NCBI RefSeq assembly: GCF_001424195.1
Contig: NZ_LMOO01000005.1
Coordinates: 423,646 to 487,645, forward strand
Length of the DNA: 64,000 bases
From: Cellulomonas sp. Leaf334
GTDB lineage: Bacteria > Actinomycetota > Actinomycetes > Actinomycetales > Cellulomonadaceae
Direction: 5' to 3'
The translations under genes were made by a program, and so were the position numbers. Below are positions 16,122-24,688 of the stretch, piece after piece (the stretch's first letter is position 1; each line of letters opens with the position of its first letter). Below the pieces are notes generated by a model. The model ran no database searches, was not told the DNA's origin, and saw only the letters and a program-made list of their open reading frames with translations.

Positions 16122-18035
16122 TCACGCCAGCGGCAGCCACACCCGCATCGTCGACGGTCCCCGGTTCGCCCAGTCGTGGTACGCGATCAGCGGTGCCTCG
16201 GTGCGGGGCTGGTCGGGGTGCGCCGGCGGGGAGCCGTAGGGCCACAGGTCGTCGGCCGGTGCGTCGGTGACCAGGGTGGCCAGCACCTGACCGTCGACCT
16301 CGCGGAGCCCCGCGTCCAGGTCCAGGCGCACCACGGACACGTCGGTGCCGCCGAGGTCGACCGACTCCAGGGCCAGCACCTCCGGACCGCGCTCGACCAC
16401 GACGCACCCGCGGACCGCGTCGATGCGCGGGTCGGGGCTCGACACCCGGGGCTGCATCGGCAGGCGCAGCTCGACGACGTCGCCCGCGGTGAACCGCCGG
16501 TGCACCGAGACGGTGCCGGGCGTGGCCGGCTGCACGCCCTCGGGGGTGCGCAGCTCCGCGCCGTCGGCCCACGAGGGGACCCGCAGCGTGAGCGTCCACG
16601 GGCGGTCCTCGGTCGTCGCCACGCTCACGCGGACCACCCCGTCGGTCGGGTAGGCCGTCTCGACGTCGAGCTCGACGCGGCGCCCGTCGGACAGGGTCGT
16701 GCGGATCCGGGTCGGCGCGTACTGGTGGAGCTGCAGCCCGTCGTCGTCGGTGGTCGCCACGTACGCCGCCAGGCTGGCCAGCGTGCGGGCGACGTTCGGC
16801 GGGCAGCACGACACGGCGAACCAGGGGGCCCGCAGCGACGACGAGGCCCGGGGGCTCGCGACGTCCGTCGGCGGGACGGTCCCGGGCACCCGCTGGTGCA
16901 GCGTGTTCGTGTAGTAGAACGCGGTGCCCTCGTGGGATGGCGACGTGGCGACGACGTTGAAGAGCGTGCGCTCCACCAGGTCCGCGTACCGGGGCAGGCC
17001 CTGGGCCAGCAGGAGGCGCCACGAGAACATGACCGACCCGATGCCGGCGCACGTCTCGGAGTACGCGCGGTCCGCGGGCAGGACGAAGTCGTGGCCGAAC
17101 GCCTCGCCCTCGTGCTGGGAGCCCTGGCCGCCGGTGACGTAGGTGCGGCGCGCGACCGTGTTCTCCCACTGGGTGGTCAGCGCGTCGAGCAGGTCGGTGT
17201 CGTCGGTCTCCACGGCGACGTCGACGGCGCCGGCGGCCAGGTAGTTGGCGCGCACGGCGTGCCCGCGCAGGACCGTCGCCTCCCGCACGGGGACGTCGTC
17301 CTGGTAGTACGCCCGGCCGAGCTCGATGTCGGCGAGGGTCCCGGTGCCGCGGCGCTCGACGAACAGCGCGGCCTGGTCGAGGTAGCGGCGCTCCCCGGTG
17401 AGACGGCCCAGCTCCGCGAGCGCGGGTTCGATCTCCGCGTGCCCGCAGACCGACGCGATGCCGTCCGGGCCGAACGCCTCGACCACGTGGTCGGCGGCAC
17501 GGCGGGCGATCGCGAGCAGGCCGTCGTCGGCGTCGGGACGCGTCCGTGCCCGGGCCACCGCGGCCTGGAACAGGTGGCCGAAGCAGTACAGCTCGTGGCC
17601 CCACTCGAGGTCGGAGTACCGCGGGCGCTGCCCGGGACGGCCGAAGTTGGTGTTCAGGTAGCCGTCAGCGCCCTGCGCGGCCGCGACACGACGCACGAGC
17701 GCACGGAATCGGGCGTCGAGGGCGTCGTCGTCCGTGCGGCCGATCTCCCACGCCATGGCCTCGAGCAGCTTGTAGACCTCCGAGTCGGAGAACTCGCGGC
17801 CCCCGCGGTCGAGGTCGGACAGGGTGCCCGCCGCCGCGGTGTCGAAGTTCGGGATCCAGCCCTCGCGCTCCATCCAGTGCTCGATGTGCGCGAGGCTCGC
17901 GGAGCCGTTGACGGCCTGCCGCTGCGCCCAGAAGCCGCCGGTGATCCGCACGTCGGCGAGCCCGAGCGGGCGCAACCTGCCGTGCGACGGGGCGACCGGG
18001 GTGGCGGAGGTCGTGGTCGTGGTGGTCATCGTCAT
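16122..18035 (-). CDS. Glycoside hydrolase family 127, beta-L-arabinofuranosidase
   Basis: About 637 residues, the usual GH127 (DUF1680) length. The Cys-Glu zinc site of the family is visible: ETCAGIGSVMFSWRLL carries the Glu-x-Cys pair (about residues 331-333) and VSCCPPNVARTLASL the adjacent Cys pair (about 405-406), one of which should be the nucleophile. An (alpha/alpha) barrel is followed by beta domains. Known members remove terminal beta-L-arabinofuranose from plant hydroxyproline-rich glycoprotein glycans. There is no signal peptide, so it likely acts on imported oligosaccharides. The ATG overlaps the permease stop (ATGA), linking it to the importer. The start begins with an unusual run of Thr codons. 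Confidence 0.92.
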   Translation of the reverse strand: MTMTTTTTTSATPVAPSHGRLRPLGLADVRITGGFWAQRQAVNGSASLAHIEHWMEREGWIPNFDTAAAGTLSDLDRGGREFSDSEVYKLLEAMAWEIGRTDDDALDARFRALVRRVAAAQGADGYLNTNFGRPGQRPRYSDLEWGHELYCFGHLFQAAVARARTRPDADDGLLAIARRAADHVVEAFGPDGIASVCGHAEIEPALAELGRLTGERRYLDQAALFVERRGTGTLADIELGRAYYQDDVPVREATVLRGHAVRANYLAAGAVDVAVETDDTDLLDALTTQWENTVARRTYVTGGQGSQHEGEAFGHDFVLPADRAYSETCAGIGSVMFSWRLLLAQGLPRYADLVERTLFNVVATSPSHEGTAFYYTNTLHQRVPGTVPPTDVASPRASSSLRAPWFAVSCCPPNVARTLASLAAYVATTDDDGLQLHQYAPTRIRTTLSDGRRVELDVETAYPTDGVVRVSVATTEDRPWTLTLRVPSWADGAELRTPEGVQPATPGTVSVHRRFTAGDVVELRLPMQPRVSSPDPRIDAVRGCVVVERGPEVLALESVDLGGTDVSVVRLDLDAGLREVDGQVLATLVTDAPADDLWPYGSPPAHPDQPRTEAPLIAYHDWANRGPSTMRVWLPLA

Positions 18036-18931
18036 CCCTTGAGCGCACCCGACATGAAGCCGCGCACGTAGTGTCGTTGGAGCAGGAGGAAGAGCACGAT
18101 GCAGGGCAGCGCCAGCACGACGACGCCCGCCTCGGTGGCGCCGTAGTCGACGACGCCCTGCACCTGGCCGCGCAGGTTCGACACCGCGAGCGGGAGCGTC
18201 ATCTTGTTCGAGTCGTTGATGAGGATCAGCGGGGCGAAGAAGTCGTTCCAGGCCGCGAGGAACGCGAACAGCCCCACCGTGATCAGGCCCGGCCGGACCG
18301 CCGGCAGCAGCACCCGCCACAGGGCGGAGAACGACGAGCAGCCGTCGACCATCGCGGCCTCGTCGAGCTCCCGCGGGACCGACTCGAACGAGATCCGCAT
18401 CATGAACGTCGAGAACGGCAGCTGGAACATCGTGAGCACCAGGGCCACGCCGACGAGCGAGTTCTGCAGGCCGATCGTGTTGAGCAGGACGTAGAGCGGG
18501 ATCAGCAGGGTCGCGTACGGGACCATGAGGATCGCGAGCGTGAGCAGGAACAGCGCGTTGCGGCCGGGGAACCGGAACCGCGCGAACGCGTACCCGCCGA
18601 GCGTCGAGATGAGCAGGGTCAGCACCACGCACAGCCCGGAGACGAACACCGAGTTGAACAGGTACTGCCAGATGCCCGCCTGGTAGTTCGCGAGCGTGCG
18701 GTAGTTGCCGAAGCCCCAGCCGTCCACCTGGCCCGTGCCGGGGTGCGGTGACACGGAGGCCACCGACGTCCAGACCAGCGGGAAGAGGAAGATCACGGCG
18801 AGCGCGCCGGAGAAGACCCAGAACGGGGTGCGCAGGGCGAGGCCGGCGATCGTCGTGGGCGGCGCGGACTTCTTCACAGGTGCCAGGGGAAGCTCGGCAT
18901 CGGGATGGTTTCGGACTGTCGCGATCGTCAT
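18032..18931 (-). CDS. Sugar ABC transporter permease, MalG/AraQ type
   Basis: The 299-residue protein has six membrane segments. The coupling motif ELDEAAMVDGCSSFSALWRV is near residue 190. It matches the second (MalG-like) permease of carbohydrate ABC importers. It overlaps the GH127 start by four bases and follows the MalF-type permease by ten bases. With the binding protein it should import L-arabinose-containing oligosaccharides, an inference from the enzyme alongside. No ATPase is encoded in the operon. Confidence 0.92.
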   Translation of the reverse strand: MTIATVRNHPDAELPLAPVKKSAPPTTIAGLALRTPFWVFSGALAVIFLFPLVWTSVASVSPHPGTGQVDGWGFGNYRTLANYQAGIWQYLFNSVFVSGLCVVLTLLISTLGGYAFARFRFPGRNALFLLTLAILMVPYATLLIPLYVLLNTIGLQNSLVGVALVLTMFQLPFSTFMMRISFESVPRELDEAAMVDGCSSFSALWRVLLPAVRPGLITVGLFAFLAAWNDFFAPLILINDSNKMTLPLAVSNLRGQVQGVVDYGATEAGVVVLALPCIVLFLLLQRHYVRGFMSGALKG

Positions 18932-18941
18932 CGTCGGCCCC

Positions 18942-19844
18942 TCAGCTCTCGTCCGAGCCGCGGAAGGCGCGGAGCTGGACGACGTTGATGACCACGAGCG
19001 CGGCCAGGACCATCACCGACAGCGCCGCGGCGACGCCCAGGTCGTTCTGCCCCTGGAACGCGACCGAGTAGATGAGCTGGACCACGGTGATGGTGCTGTT
19101 GTCCGGCCCGCCCTTGGTCAGGATGTAGAACTGCTCGAACGCCAGCAGCGACCCCGTGACGCACAGGATCGTGGTCAGCGCGAGGGTGGGCTTGAGCAGC
19201 GGGATCGTGATCTTGGTGAAGGTGTGCCACCGGTTGGCTCCGTCCATGCGGGCCGCCTCGTAGATGTCCCCCGGGATCGACTGGAGGCCGACGAGCATGA
19301 GCAGCATGTAGAAGCCCGCGTACCGCCACACGATGAGGAACAGGGTCGAGGCGAGTGCCGCGTCGGGCGAGCCGAGGAAGCTCCAGCCCATGCGCTCCAT
19401 GAAGGGCGCCAGCGGTCCGGCCAGCGGGGAGTACAGCACGTAGAAGAGCAGCGACGCCGACGCGAGGCCCAGGGCGCTCGGCACCAGGAACGACGTACGC
19501 AGCAGCCCCTTCCAGCGCGACGACTCCTGCACCATCAGCGCCAGGCCGAGGCCGAGGGCGATCAGCAGGATCGTCGCCAGGATCGTGTACTTCAGCGTGA
19601 ACACGACCGAGTCGACGAAGAACCGGTTGTCGACCGCGGCGGTGAAGTTGTCGGGGAAGTTGATCCCCTGGTCACCCGACAGCAGCGGCCACTTCGACGC
19701 GCTCATCCGGAACACGAGGGCCAGCGGCACCACGAACAGGACGAGGACGAACAGGGCGGTCGGCGACGCGTAGGCCCAGCCGCGCAGACGGTGGCCGTTG
19801 CTGCGTCTGCGGGGTGGTGCGGGAGTGGCCGTCTGGACGGTCAT
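18942..19844 (-). CDS. Sugar ABC transporter permease, MalF/UgpA type
   Basis: About 300 residues and six membrane segments. The coupling motif DIYEAARMDGANRWHTFTKI is near residue 205. The ATG at 19844 is chosen because GAGAGG lies just before it. It sits between the binding-protein gene and the MalG-type permease, and a long hairpin separates it from the binding-protein gene. Confidence 0.92.
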   Translation of the reverse strand: MTVQTATPAPPRRRSNGHRLRGWAYASPTALFVLVLFVVPLALVFRMSASKWPLLSGDQGINFPDNFTAAVDNRFFVDSVVFTLKYTILATILLIALGLGLALMVQESSRWKGLLRTSFLVPSALGLASASLLFYVLYSPLAGPLAPFMERMGWSFLGSPDAALASTLFLIVWRYAGFYMLLMLVGLQSIPGDIYEAARMDGANRWHTFTKITIPLLKPTLALTTILCVTGSLLAFEQFYILTKGGPDNSTITVVQLIYSVAFQGQNDLGVAAALSVMVLAALVVINVVQLRAFRGSDES

Positions 19845-19880
19845 GGGGTGCCTCTCGTGCGGTGTTCCAGGGCGGGAGGT

Positions 19881-19922
19881 GGGGTGCCGCGGCGAGCCGT
19901 GCCCTGCTCGCTGCGGCACCCC
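19881..19922 (-). promoter_or_regulatory. Long stem-loop after the sugar-binding protein gene
   Basis: Bases 19881-19896 pair with 19907-19922 over 16 positions with one G-T wobble, leaving a ten-base loop that can close by one more pair. It lies between the binding-protein gene and the first permease gene. It may retain the upstream message, as in many binding-protein operons. Its outer arm GGGTGCCG/CGGCACCC recurs in the leader of the same transcript (21280-21299). Confidence 0.78.
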
Positions 19923-19937
19923 CCCCGTGACATCGGG

Positions 19938-21251
19938 CTACTGCCCGAGGACCGCCGTGATCTCGTCGTTGTCCGCGTCGACGTTCGCGCCGTCACCGAG
20001 GACCGCGTCGCGCACCAGGGTCAGCCACGGGCTGCTCGGTGCGTTGAACGCCTGCTGGAAGTTCAGCGCGACGGGGGTGTCACCCTGGCCGGCGACCTCG
20101 TTGATGGTCACCAGGCGGGGGTCCTTGGCGGCGTACTCGTTGTCCGCCAGGTCGGCGCGCGAGACGACGTCGTTGTTCTTGGCCAGCACCTCGACCTGCG
20201 CGTCCTCGGACATCATCCAGGACAGGAAGTTCCAGGCCTGGGCCGCGTTCTCGGAGTCCTTGGAGACGCCGATGCCGTCGCCGCCGACGAACGTCGACGC
20301 GCCGCCCTCCGGGCCGGGGATGCCGGACACGCCGACGTCGAAGCCCGTGGTCGACGACAGCAGCGTCGCCGGGTAGAACATCAGGCCGACCTTGCCCTCG
20401 GTGAAGCCGGCGGTCCACGTCGGACCGGCCTCGTCCTCGGACGACGGGAGCACCGCGCCGGAGTCCCACAGGTCCTTCCAGGTGGAGTAGATCTCCTTGG
20501 CGGTGTCGCTGTTGAGCAGCGACTCGGTGCCGTCCTCGCTCATGACCTCCTCGCCGTCGGCCCAGACCGACGGGAACCAGGTGAAGACCAGGCAGCCGCC
20601 GCAGTTCAGGCCGGTCGCGGTGCCGTAGGTGTCGGGCTTGTTCAGCGCCTGGACCGCCTTCGCGGCCTCGGCGTACTCGGCCATGTTCGCCGGTGCCTTC
20701 TCCGGGTCGAGCCCGGCCTCGGCGAACAGGTCCTTGTTCCAGAACAGCATCGACAGGTCCAGCACGAACGGCAGGACGTGCTCCTTGCCGTCGGCGGTGC
20801 CGGCCGCGAGGTGGCCCTTGTTGATCTCGTCCTTGAAGCTCAGGCCGTCGATCTGCTCGGTCAGGTCCTGGAACAGGCCCTGCTGCACCCAGTTGGGCAC
20901 GTAGACGATGTCGGCGGCGAACAGGTCGGGCAGGCCGTCGGAGCCGGCGGCGGCGCCGACCTTGGCGACGTAGTCGTCGTTGGGCACGACGGTCAGCTCG
21001 ACCTGGTTCTCGTGGCTCTCGTTGTAGGCCTCGACCAGCAGCTTGGCCTGCTTCTCCAGCGGTGCGCGGGTCCACAGCGTGAGCGTGGTGCCGTCGTCCG
21101 TCCCGTCCGGGCCGGCGCTGACGGCGGCATCGGCACCGTCGTCGCCGCCGTCGTCTGCACTGCTGCACGCCGCCAGTCCGACCAGCAAGCCGGCCGTCAC
21201 GATCCCGGCGGCCAGGCGGGTGCCTGCCGACCGGGTGCGGGTGATCCTCAT
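19938..21251 (-). CDS. Extracellular sugar-binding lipoprotein of an ABC importer
   Basis: The 437-residue protein has a lipoprotein signal with LAACSS (Cys near 29) and an acidic linker before the binding domain. It matches family 1 solute-binding proteins: LTLWTRAPLEKQAKLLVEAYN at the start of the fold and AAQAWNFLSWMMSEDAQ near 360. It would capture oligosaccharides outside the membrane. It is the first gene of the operon; GAGGAG precedes the ATG. It is divergent from a LacI regulator. Confidence 0.9.
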   Translation of the reverse strand: MRITRTRSAGTRLAAGIVTAGLLVGLAACSSADDGGDDGADAAVSAGPDGTDDGTTLTLWTRAPLEKQAKLLVEAYNESHENQVELTVVPNDDYVAKVGAAAGSDGLPDLFAADIVYVPNWVQQGLFQDLTEQIDGLSFKDEINKGHLAAGTADGKEHVLPFVLDLSMLFWNKDLFAEAGLDPEKAPANMAEYAEAAKAVQALNKPDTYGTATGLNCGGCLVFTWFPSVWADGEEVMSEDGTESLLNSDTAKEIYSTWKDLWDSGAVLPSSEDEAGPTWTAGFTEGKVGLMFYPATLLSSTTGFDVGVSGIPGPEGGASTFVGGDGIGVSKDSENAAQAWNFLSWMMSEDAQVEVLAKNNDVVSRADLADNEYAAKDPRLVTINEVAGQGDTPVALNFQQAFNAPSSPWLTLVRDAVLGDGANVDADNDEITAVLGQ

Positions 21252-21279
21252 GGGCGTCTCCTCGTGCTCTTCGTCGAGC

Positions 21280-21299
21280 GGGTGCCGTCGTCGGCACCC
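21280..21299 (-). promoter_or_regulatory. Leader hairpin of the sugar-binding protein transcript
   Basis: GGGTGCCG (21280-21287) pairs with CGGCACCC (21292-21299) around TCGT. It sits about 30 bases before the start codon of the minus-strand gene, just ahead of its ribosome-binding site. Confidence 0.6.
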
Positions 21300-21313
21300 C
21301 GGGGTTCATGGCG

Positions 21314-21326
21314 CGAAACCCTTTGT
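21314..21326. promoter_or_regulatory. Candidate LacI operator half-match, binding-protein promoter side
   Basis: CGAAACCCTTTGT resembles the GAAAC-centre-GTTTC pattern of LacI-family operators, with imperfect symmetry. It lies upstream of the binding-protein gene on its promoter side. Confidence 0.35.
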
Positions 21327-21417
21327 CGGTGCCCGCGGATCGGAGGGGGCGCACCGGCCGGTCATCCGACGCCCTGACGTGCACGCCTAGACGTCCAGCC
21401 CGATCCCGAAACAAGCC

Positions 21418-21429
21418 GAAAAGGTTTTC
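21418..21429. promoter_or_regulatory. Candidate LacI operator GAAAAGGTTTTC
   Basis: The arms GAAAA and TTTTC are exactly inverted around a GG centre. This AT-rich palindrome in a GC-rich divergent region lies 92 bases before the lacI-type start. It is a plausible operator controlling both directions. Confidence 0.55.
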
Positions 21430-21521
21430 TGAAGATAGAGCGGTGAGGGGTGGCGCGTCAACGGGGTTCGGCGGTTACAGTTCGATCACGAACGACAGTC
21501 GCCCACGAGGAGGTGGTCCCG

Positions 21522-22544
21522 GTGGCCCGCGCCGAGCAAGCCCGCGCCGTGACGCTCTCCGACGTCGCGCGCCTCGCGGGCGTCTCCGTCGCGACCGCCT
21601 CCAAGGCGCTCAACGGGCGCGACCAGGTAAAGGACTCGACCCGGCAGCGTGTCGTCGAGGCGGCGGAACGGCTCTCGTTCAGCCCCAACCCCCTCGCCCG
21701 CGGACTGCTCGCCGGACGGACCGGAACCGTCGGCCTGCTCACCAGCGACCTCGAGGGACGGTTCGTCATCCCGATCCTCATGGGCGCCGAGGACGCGTTC
21801 GGGGCCGGCAAGGTCAACGTCTTCCTCTGCGACGCCCGCGGCGACTCCATCCGGGAGCAGTACCACCTGCGTGCCCTGCTCAGCCGCCGCGTCGACGGGC
21901 TCATCGTCGTGGGCCGGCAGACGGACCCGCGCCCCTCGCTCGGGCACGCGATCCCCGTCCCCGTCGTCTACGCGTACGCGCCGTCCGACGACCCGTCCGA
22001 CCTGTCGATCACCCCCGACAACGTCAGCGCCGGCCGCATCGCCGTCGAGCACCTCCTCGCCTGCGGGCGCACCCGCATCGCGCACATCACCGGCGAGCCC
22101 GCCTACGCCGCCGCCCGCGACCGTGCCGACGGCGTCCGCGCGGGCCTGCACGCCGCCGGGCTCGAGCTCGTCGGCGACGTCATGTACAGCGAGTGGTCCG
22201 AGGGGTGGGGTCGCGACGCGGCCGCCGTGCTGCTCGCGCGGCACCCCGACATCGACGCGATCCTGTGCGGCTCCGACCAGATCGCTCGCGGCGCCCTCGA
22301 CACCGCCCGCGACCTGCGCCGGGCCGTCCCCGACGACCTCGCGATCATGGGCTTCGACAACTGGGAGGTGCTGACCACCAACTCCCGGCCCGCCCTGACC
22401 AGCATCGACGCGAACCTGCAGCAGCTCGGGCGCACGGCGGCCCAGCGGGTGTTCGCCGCGCTCGACGGCGTGGAGGTCGGGTCGGGGACCGAGTACGTGG
22501 CCGGGCGGCTCGTGATCCGCGGCTCGACCGTCGCGAAGCGCTAG
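21522..22544 (+). CDS. LacI-family transcriptional regulator
   Basis: About 340 residues. The helix-turn-helix VTLSDVARLAGVSVATASKAL is near residue 11. The hinge LSFSPNPLARGLLAGRT and a periplasmic-binding-protein-like effector domain follow (RIAHITG, AILCGSDQIARGAL, FDNWEVLTT). The GTG at 21522 is chosen because GAGGAGG lies eight bases before it; in-frame upstream codons lack such a site. It is divergent from the arabinoside importer and GH127 genes and is their likely repressor, released by an arabinose-type sugar. Its stop codon shares a CTAG with the convergent oxidase gene. Confidence 0.92.
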   Translation: MARAEQARAVTLSDVARLAGVSVATASKALNGRDQVKDSTRQRVVEAAERLSFSPNPLARGLLAGRTGTVGLLTSDLEGRFVIPILMGAEDAFGAGKVNVFLCDARGDSIREQYHLRALLSRRVDGLIVVGRQTDPRPSLGHAIPVPVVYAYAPSDDPSDLSITPDNVSAGRIAVEHLLACGRTRIAHITGEPAYAAARDRADGVRAGLHAAGLELVGDVMYSEWSEGWGRDAAAVLLARHPDIDAILCGSDQIARGALDTARDLRRAVPDDLAIMGFDNWEVLTTNSRPALTSIDANLQQLGRTAAQRVFAALDGVEVGSGTEYVAGRLVIRGSTVAKR

Positions 22545-23893
22545 GCCGCGCGGCGCTGACCGGCTCCCAGCAGCCTGTCCAGGTACGGGTTGCTGAAGAC
22601 GCCGGTGGGGTCGGCCTCGGCGCGCACGCGCTGGGCGTCGGCGAAGCGGGGGTACAGCGCGCCCAGCTGCTCGGCCTCGAGCCAGTGCATCTTGCCCCAG
22701 TGCGGTCGACCGCCCACCTGCGCGACGATCCGCTCGACCGCGGCGAAGTACCGCGCGTACGGCAGCCGCAGGTACTGGTGCACGGCGACGTACGCCGTCG
22801 CGCGGCCGTGCGCCGTGGAGAGCCACAGGTCGTCCGCCGCGGCGAACCGCACCTCGACGGGGAACGGCACGCGCTCACCGCTCGACTCGATCCAGGCGTC
22901 GATCTCGTGCAGCACGTGGACCAGCTGGTCACGCGGCACCGCGTACTCCATCTCGCGGAACCGCACCCGGCGGGGCGAGACGAAGACCTCCGCCGACGGG
23001 GCCGTGTAGCGGCGCGACGACAGCGCCCGGGCGGCGAACCCGTTGATCGACGCCGTGGTGGACGGTGCGAGGGTGGCGACGCCGTTGGCCAGCGAGAACA
23101 CCGCGTTGGACAGGAGCTCGTCGTCCACCCACCCGCGCAGCCGCGGCAGCGGGACCACGACGTCGTCGGGGACGCGGTTGTTCCGCTTGGTCAGCGCTCG
23201 CCGGGTGTGCGGGAACCAGTAGAACTCGAAGTGGTCGTTGCTCTCGACCAGGCCGTCGGGGCCGTCCAGCTGCTCGAGGACGTCCTCCAGCGGCCAGGGC
23301 TCCTCGCGGGCCTCCAGGCGGTACGCCGGGACCACCTCGAGCGTCACGGCGGCGAGCACGCCGACGCTGCCCAGGCCGAGGCGGGCCAGCTCGAACAGGT
23401 CGGGCTGCTGCGTCGGGGACGTCTCGACGACCTCGCCCGCCGCGGTGACCAGCCGGGCGCCGACGACCTGCGTGGCGAGCCCGCCCAGCGTCGCGCCGGT
23501 GCCGTGCGTGCCGGTCGAGATCGCCCCCGCGATCGACTGCTTGTCGATGTCGCCGAGGTTGCGCATGGCCAGCCCGTGGTCGGCCAGCAGGGTGTTGAGG
23601 GCGCCCAGGCGGATGCCGGCACCGACGGTGACGTGCGTCGTCCCGTCGTCCTGGAGCGCGACACGCTCTAACGCGTCCAACGAGTCGAGACGAATGTGGA
23701 CCCCGTCGGTGACCGCGACGGGGGTGAAGGAGTGCCCCCCGCCGACGGCGCGGACACGCAGTCCGTCGCGGGCCCCGTCACGTACTGCGGAGGAGAGTTC
23801 TCCCAGGTCACAGGGGTGCAGGACTCGGCTGGGCGTCGCGCGAGCGGTGCGAGCCCAGTTCTGCCAGTCGCCGGATGCCGGCAGTCGTCCCAT
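22541..23893 (-). CDS. FAD-binding oxidoreductase, D-arabinono-1,4-lactone oxidase family
   Basis: About 450 residues. The N-terminal FAD domain (20-190) has VRAVGGGHSFTPV, whose His may carry covalent FAD as in alditol oxidases, and AISTGTHGTG. The C-terminal ALO domain ends with GGRPHWGKMHWLEAEQL and TGVFSNPYLDRLLG. The family oxidises sugar lactones or polyols with oxygen. It starts at the ATG giving MGRLPASGDW. It is divergent from a TetR-MFS-racemase-like operon and probably acts with it; the substrate is unknown. No signal peptide is visible. Confidence 0.88.
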   Translation of the reverse strand: MGRLPASGDWQNWARTARATPSRVLHPCDLGELSSAVRDGARDGLRVRAVGGGHSFTPVAVTDGVHIRLDSLDALERVALQDDGTTHVTVGAGIRLGALNTLLADHGLAMRNLGDIDKQSIAGAISTGTHGTGATLGGLATQVVGARLVTAAGEVVETSPTQQPDLFELARLGLGSVGVLAAVTLEVVPAYRLEAREEPWPLEDVLEQLDGPDGLVESNDHFEFYWFPHTRRALTKRNNRVPDDVVVPLPRLRGWVDDELLSNAVFSLANGVATLAPSTTASINGFAARALSSRRYTAPSAEVFVSPRRVRFREMEYAVPRDQLVHVLHEIDAWIESSGERVPFPVEVRFAAADDLWLSTAHGRATAYVAVHQYLRLPYARYFAAVERIVAQVGGRPHWGKMHWLEAEQLGALYPRFADAQRVRAEADPTGVFSNPYLDRLLGAGQRRAA

Positions 23894-23918
23894 AATGAGC
23901 AAAGGTTGTCCTGGTCGA

Positions 23919-23960
23919 TTGTCCAAGTCAAGTGCGCCAAGTCCTTGACTATCGTGACAA
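23919..23960. promoter_or_regulatory. Nested inverted repeats in the oxidase/TetR divergent region
   Basis: TTGTC (23919-23923) with GACAA (23956-23960) encloses AGTCAA (23926-23931) with TTGACT (23945-23950). The inner arms could double as outward-facing -35 elements (TTGACT on each strand). A TetR-type operator between the two promoters is plausible. No good -10 could be assigned. Confidence 0.45.
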
Positions 23961-24055
23961 GTGCTATTGAACTGTGCACTGGGGGAGGCGTCGGCCTCGC
24001 CCACCGGGCGTGGGTCGACCGGTGGGGCCGTCGCTAGAGGGAGGGGAACCCTGCT

Positions 24056-24688
24056 ATGAACCGCTTGCCTGTGGCCGAGAGGCGCGAGCAGCTGATCGAG
24101 GCTGCGCTCGCCGTCGCGAGCCGGGACGGCATCGACGCCGCCACCGTGCGCGCCGTCGCCGCAGAGGCCGGTGTCTCGCTGGGGGTCGTGCACTACTGCT
24201 TCCAGGACAAGGACGAGCTCCTGCGCGCGATGGCGCACGCCATCACGTCGGCCAACCTCGAACGCAGCCTGGGCGAGCTGCCCGCCGAGGCGGAGGACGT
24301 CGAGTCCGTCATCGAGGGTGTGCTCGAAGCCCTCTGGGCCGGCATCCGCGACTCCCGCGGCCCTCAGCTGCTGAGCTACGAGCTGACCACGTCGTCGTTG
24401 CGGCACAGCGAGCTCAACCAGGTGGCCATCGAGCAGTACCGCGGCCAGTGGGCCGCCGCCGAGCAGGTCCTGGACCTCGTCGAGCGTTCCGCGCACGTCA
24501 GCTGGTCGATGCCGCGCGGGGCCATCGCGCGCTCGATCGTCGCCGTCATCGACGGGTTCTCGCTGGCGTGGCTCGTGGACGGTGACAGCGAGGCCGCCCG
24601 CAACGGGCTGCAGGGCTTCGGCCGGTACCTCGCGACGATCGCCGTCCCTGCCCCGATCGAGGCCGACGCCGCCGCGTCGCTCGCGTGA
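24056..24688 (+). CDS. TetR-family transcriptional regulator
   Basis: The 210-residue protein has the TetR helix-turn-helix (residues 8-55: REQLIEAALAVASRDGID, then VAAEAGVSLGVVHYCFQDKDELL) and a helical ligand-binding domain. AGGGAGGGG lies nine bases before the ATG. It overlaps the MFS gene by four bases (GTGA) and is divergent from the oxidase gene, so it likely regulates both directions. Confidence 0.92.
   Translation: MNRLPVAERREQLIEAALAVASRDGIDAATVRAVAAEAGVSLGVVHYCFQDKDELLRAMAHAITSANLERSLGELPAEAEDVESVIEGVLEALWAGIRDSRGPQLLSYELTTSSLRHSELNQVAIEQYRGQWAAAEQVLDLVERSAHVSWSMPRGAIARSIVAVIDGFSLAWLVDGDSEAARNGLQGFGRYLATIAVPAPIEADAAASLA

Noticed and set aside
18705..21377. An 890-codon plus-strand frame across the arabinoside importer genes
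   Set aside because: The translation is low-complexity Arg/Asp/Gln/Val and the opposite strand encodes well-conserved transporter proteins.
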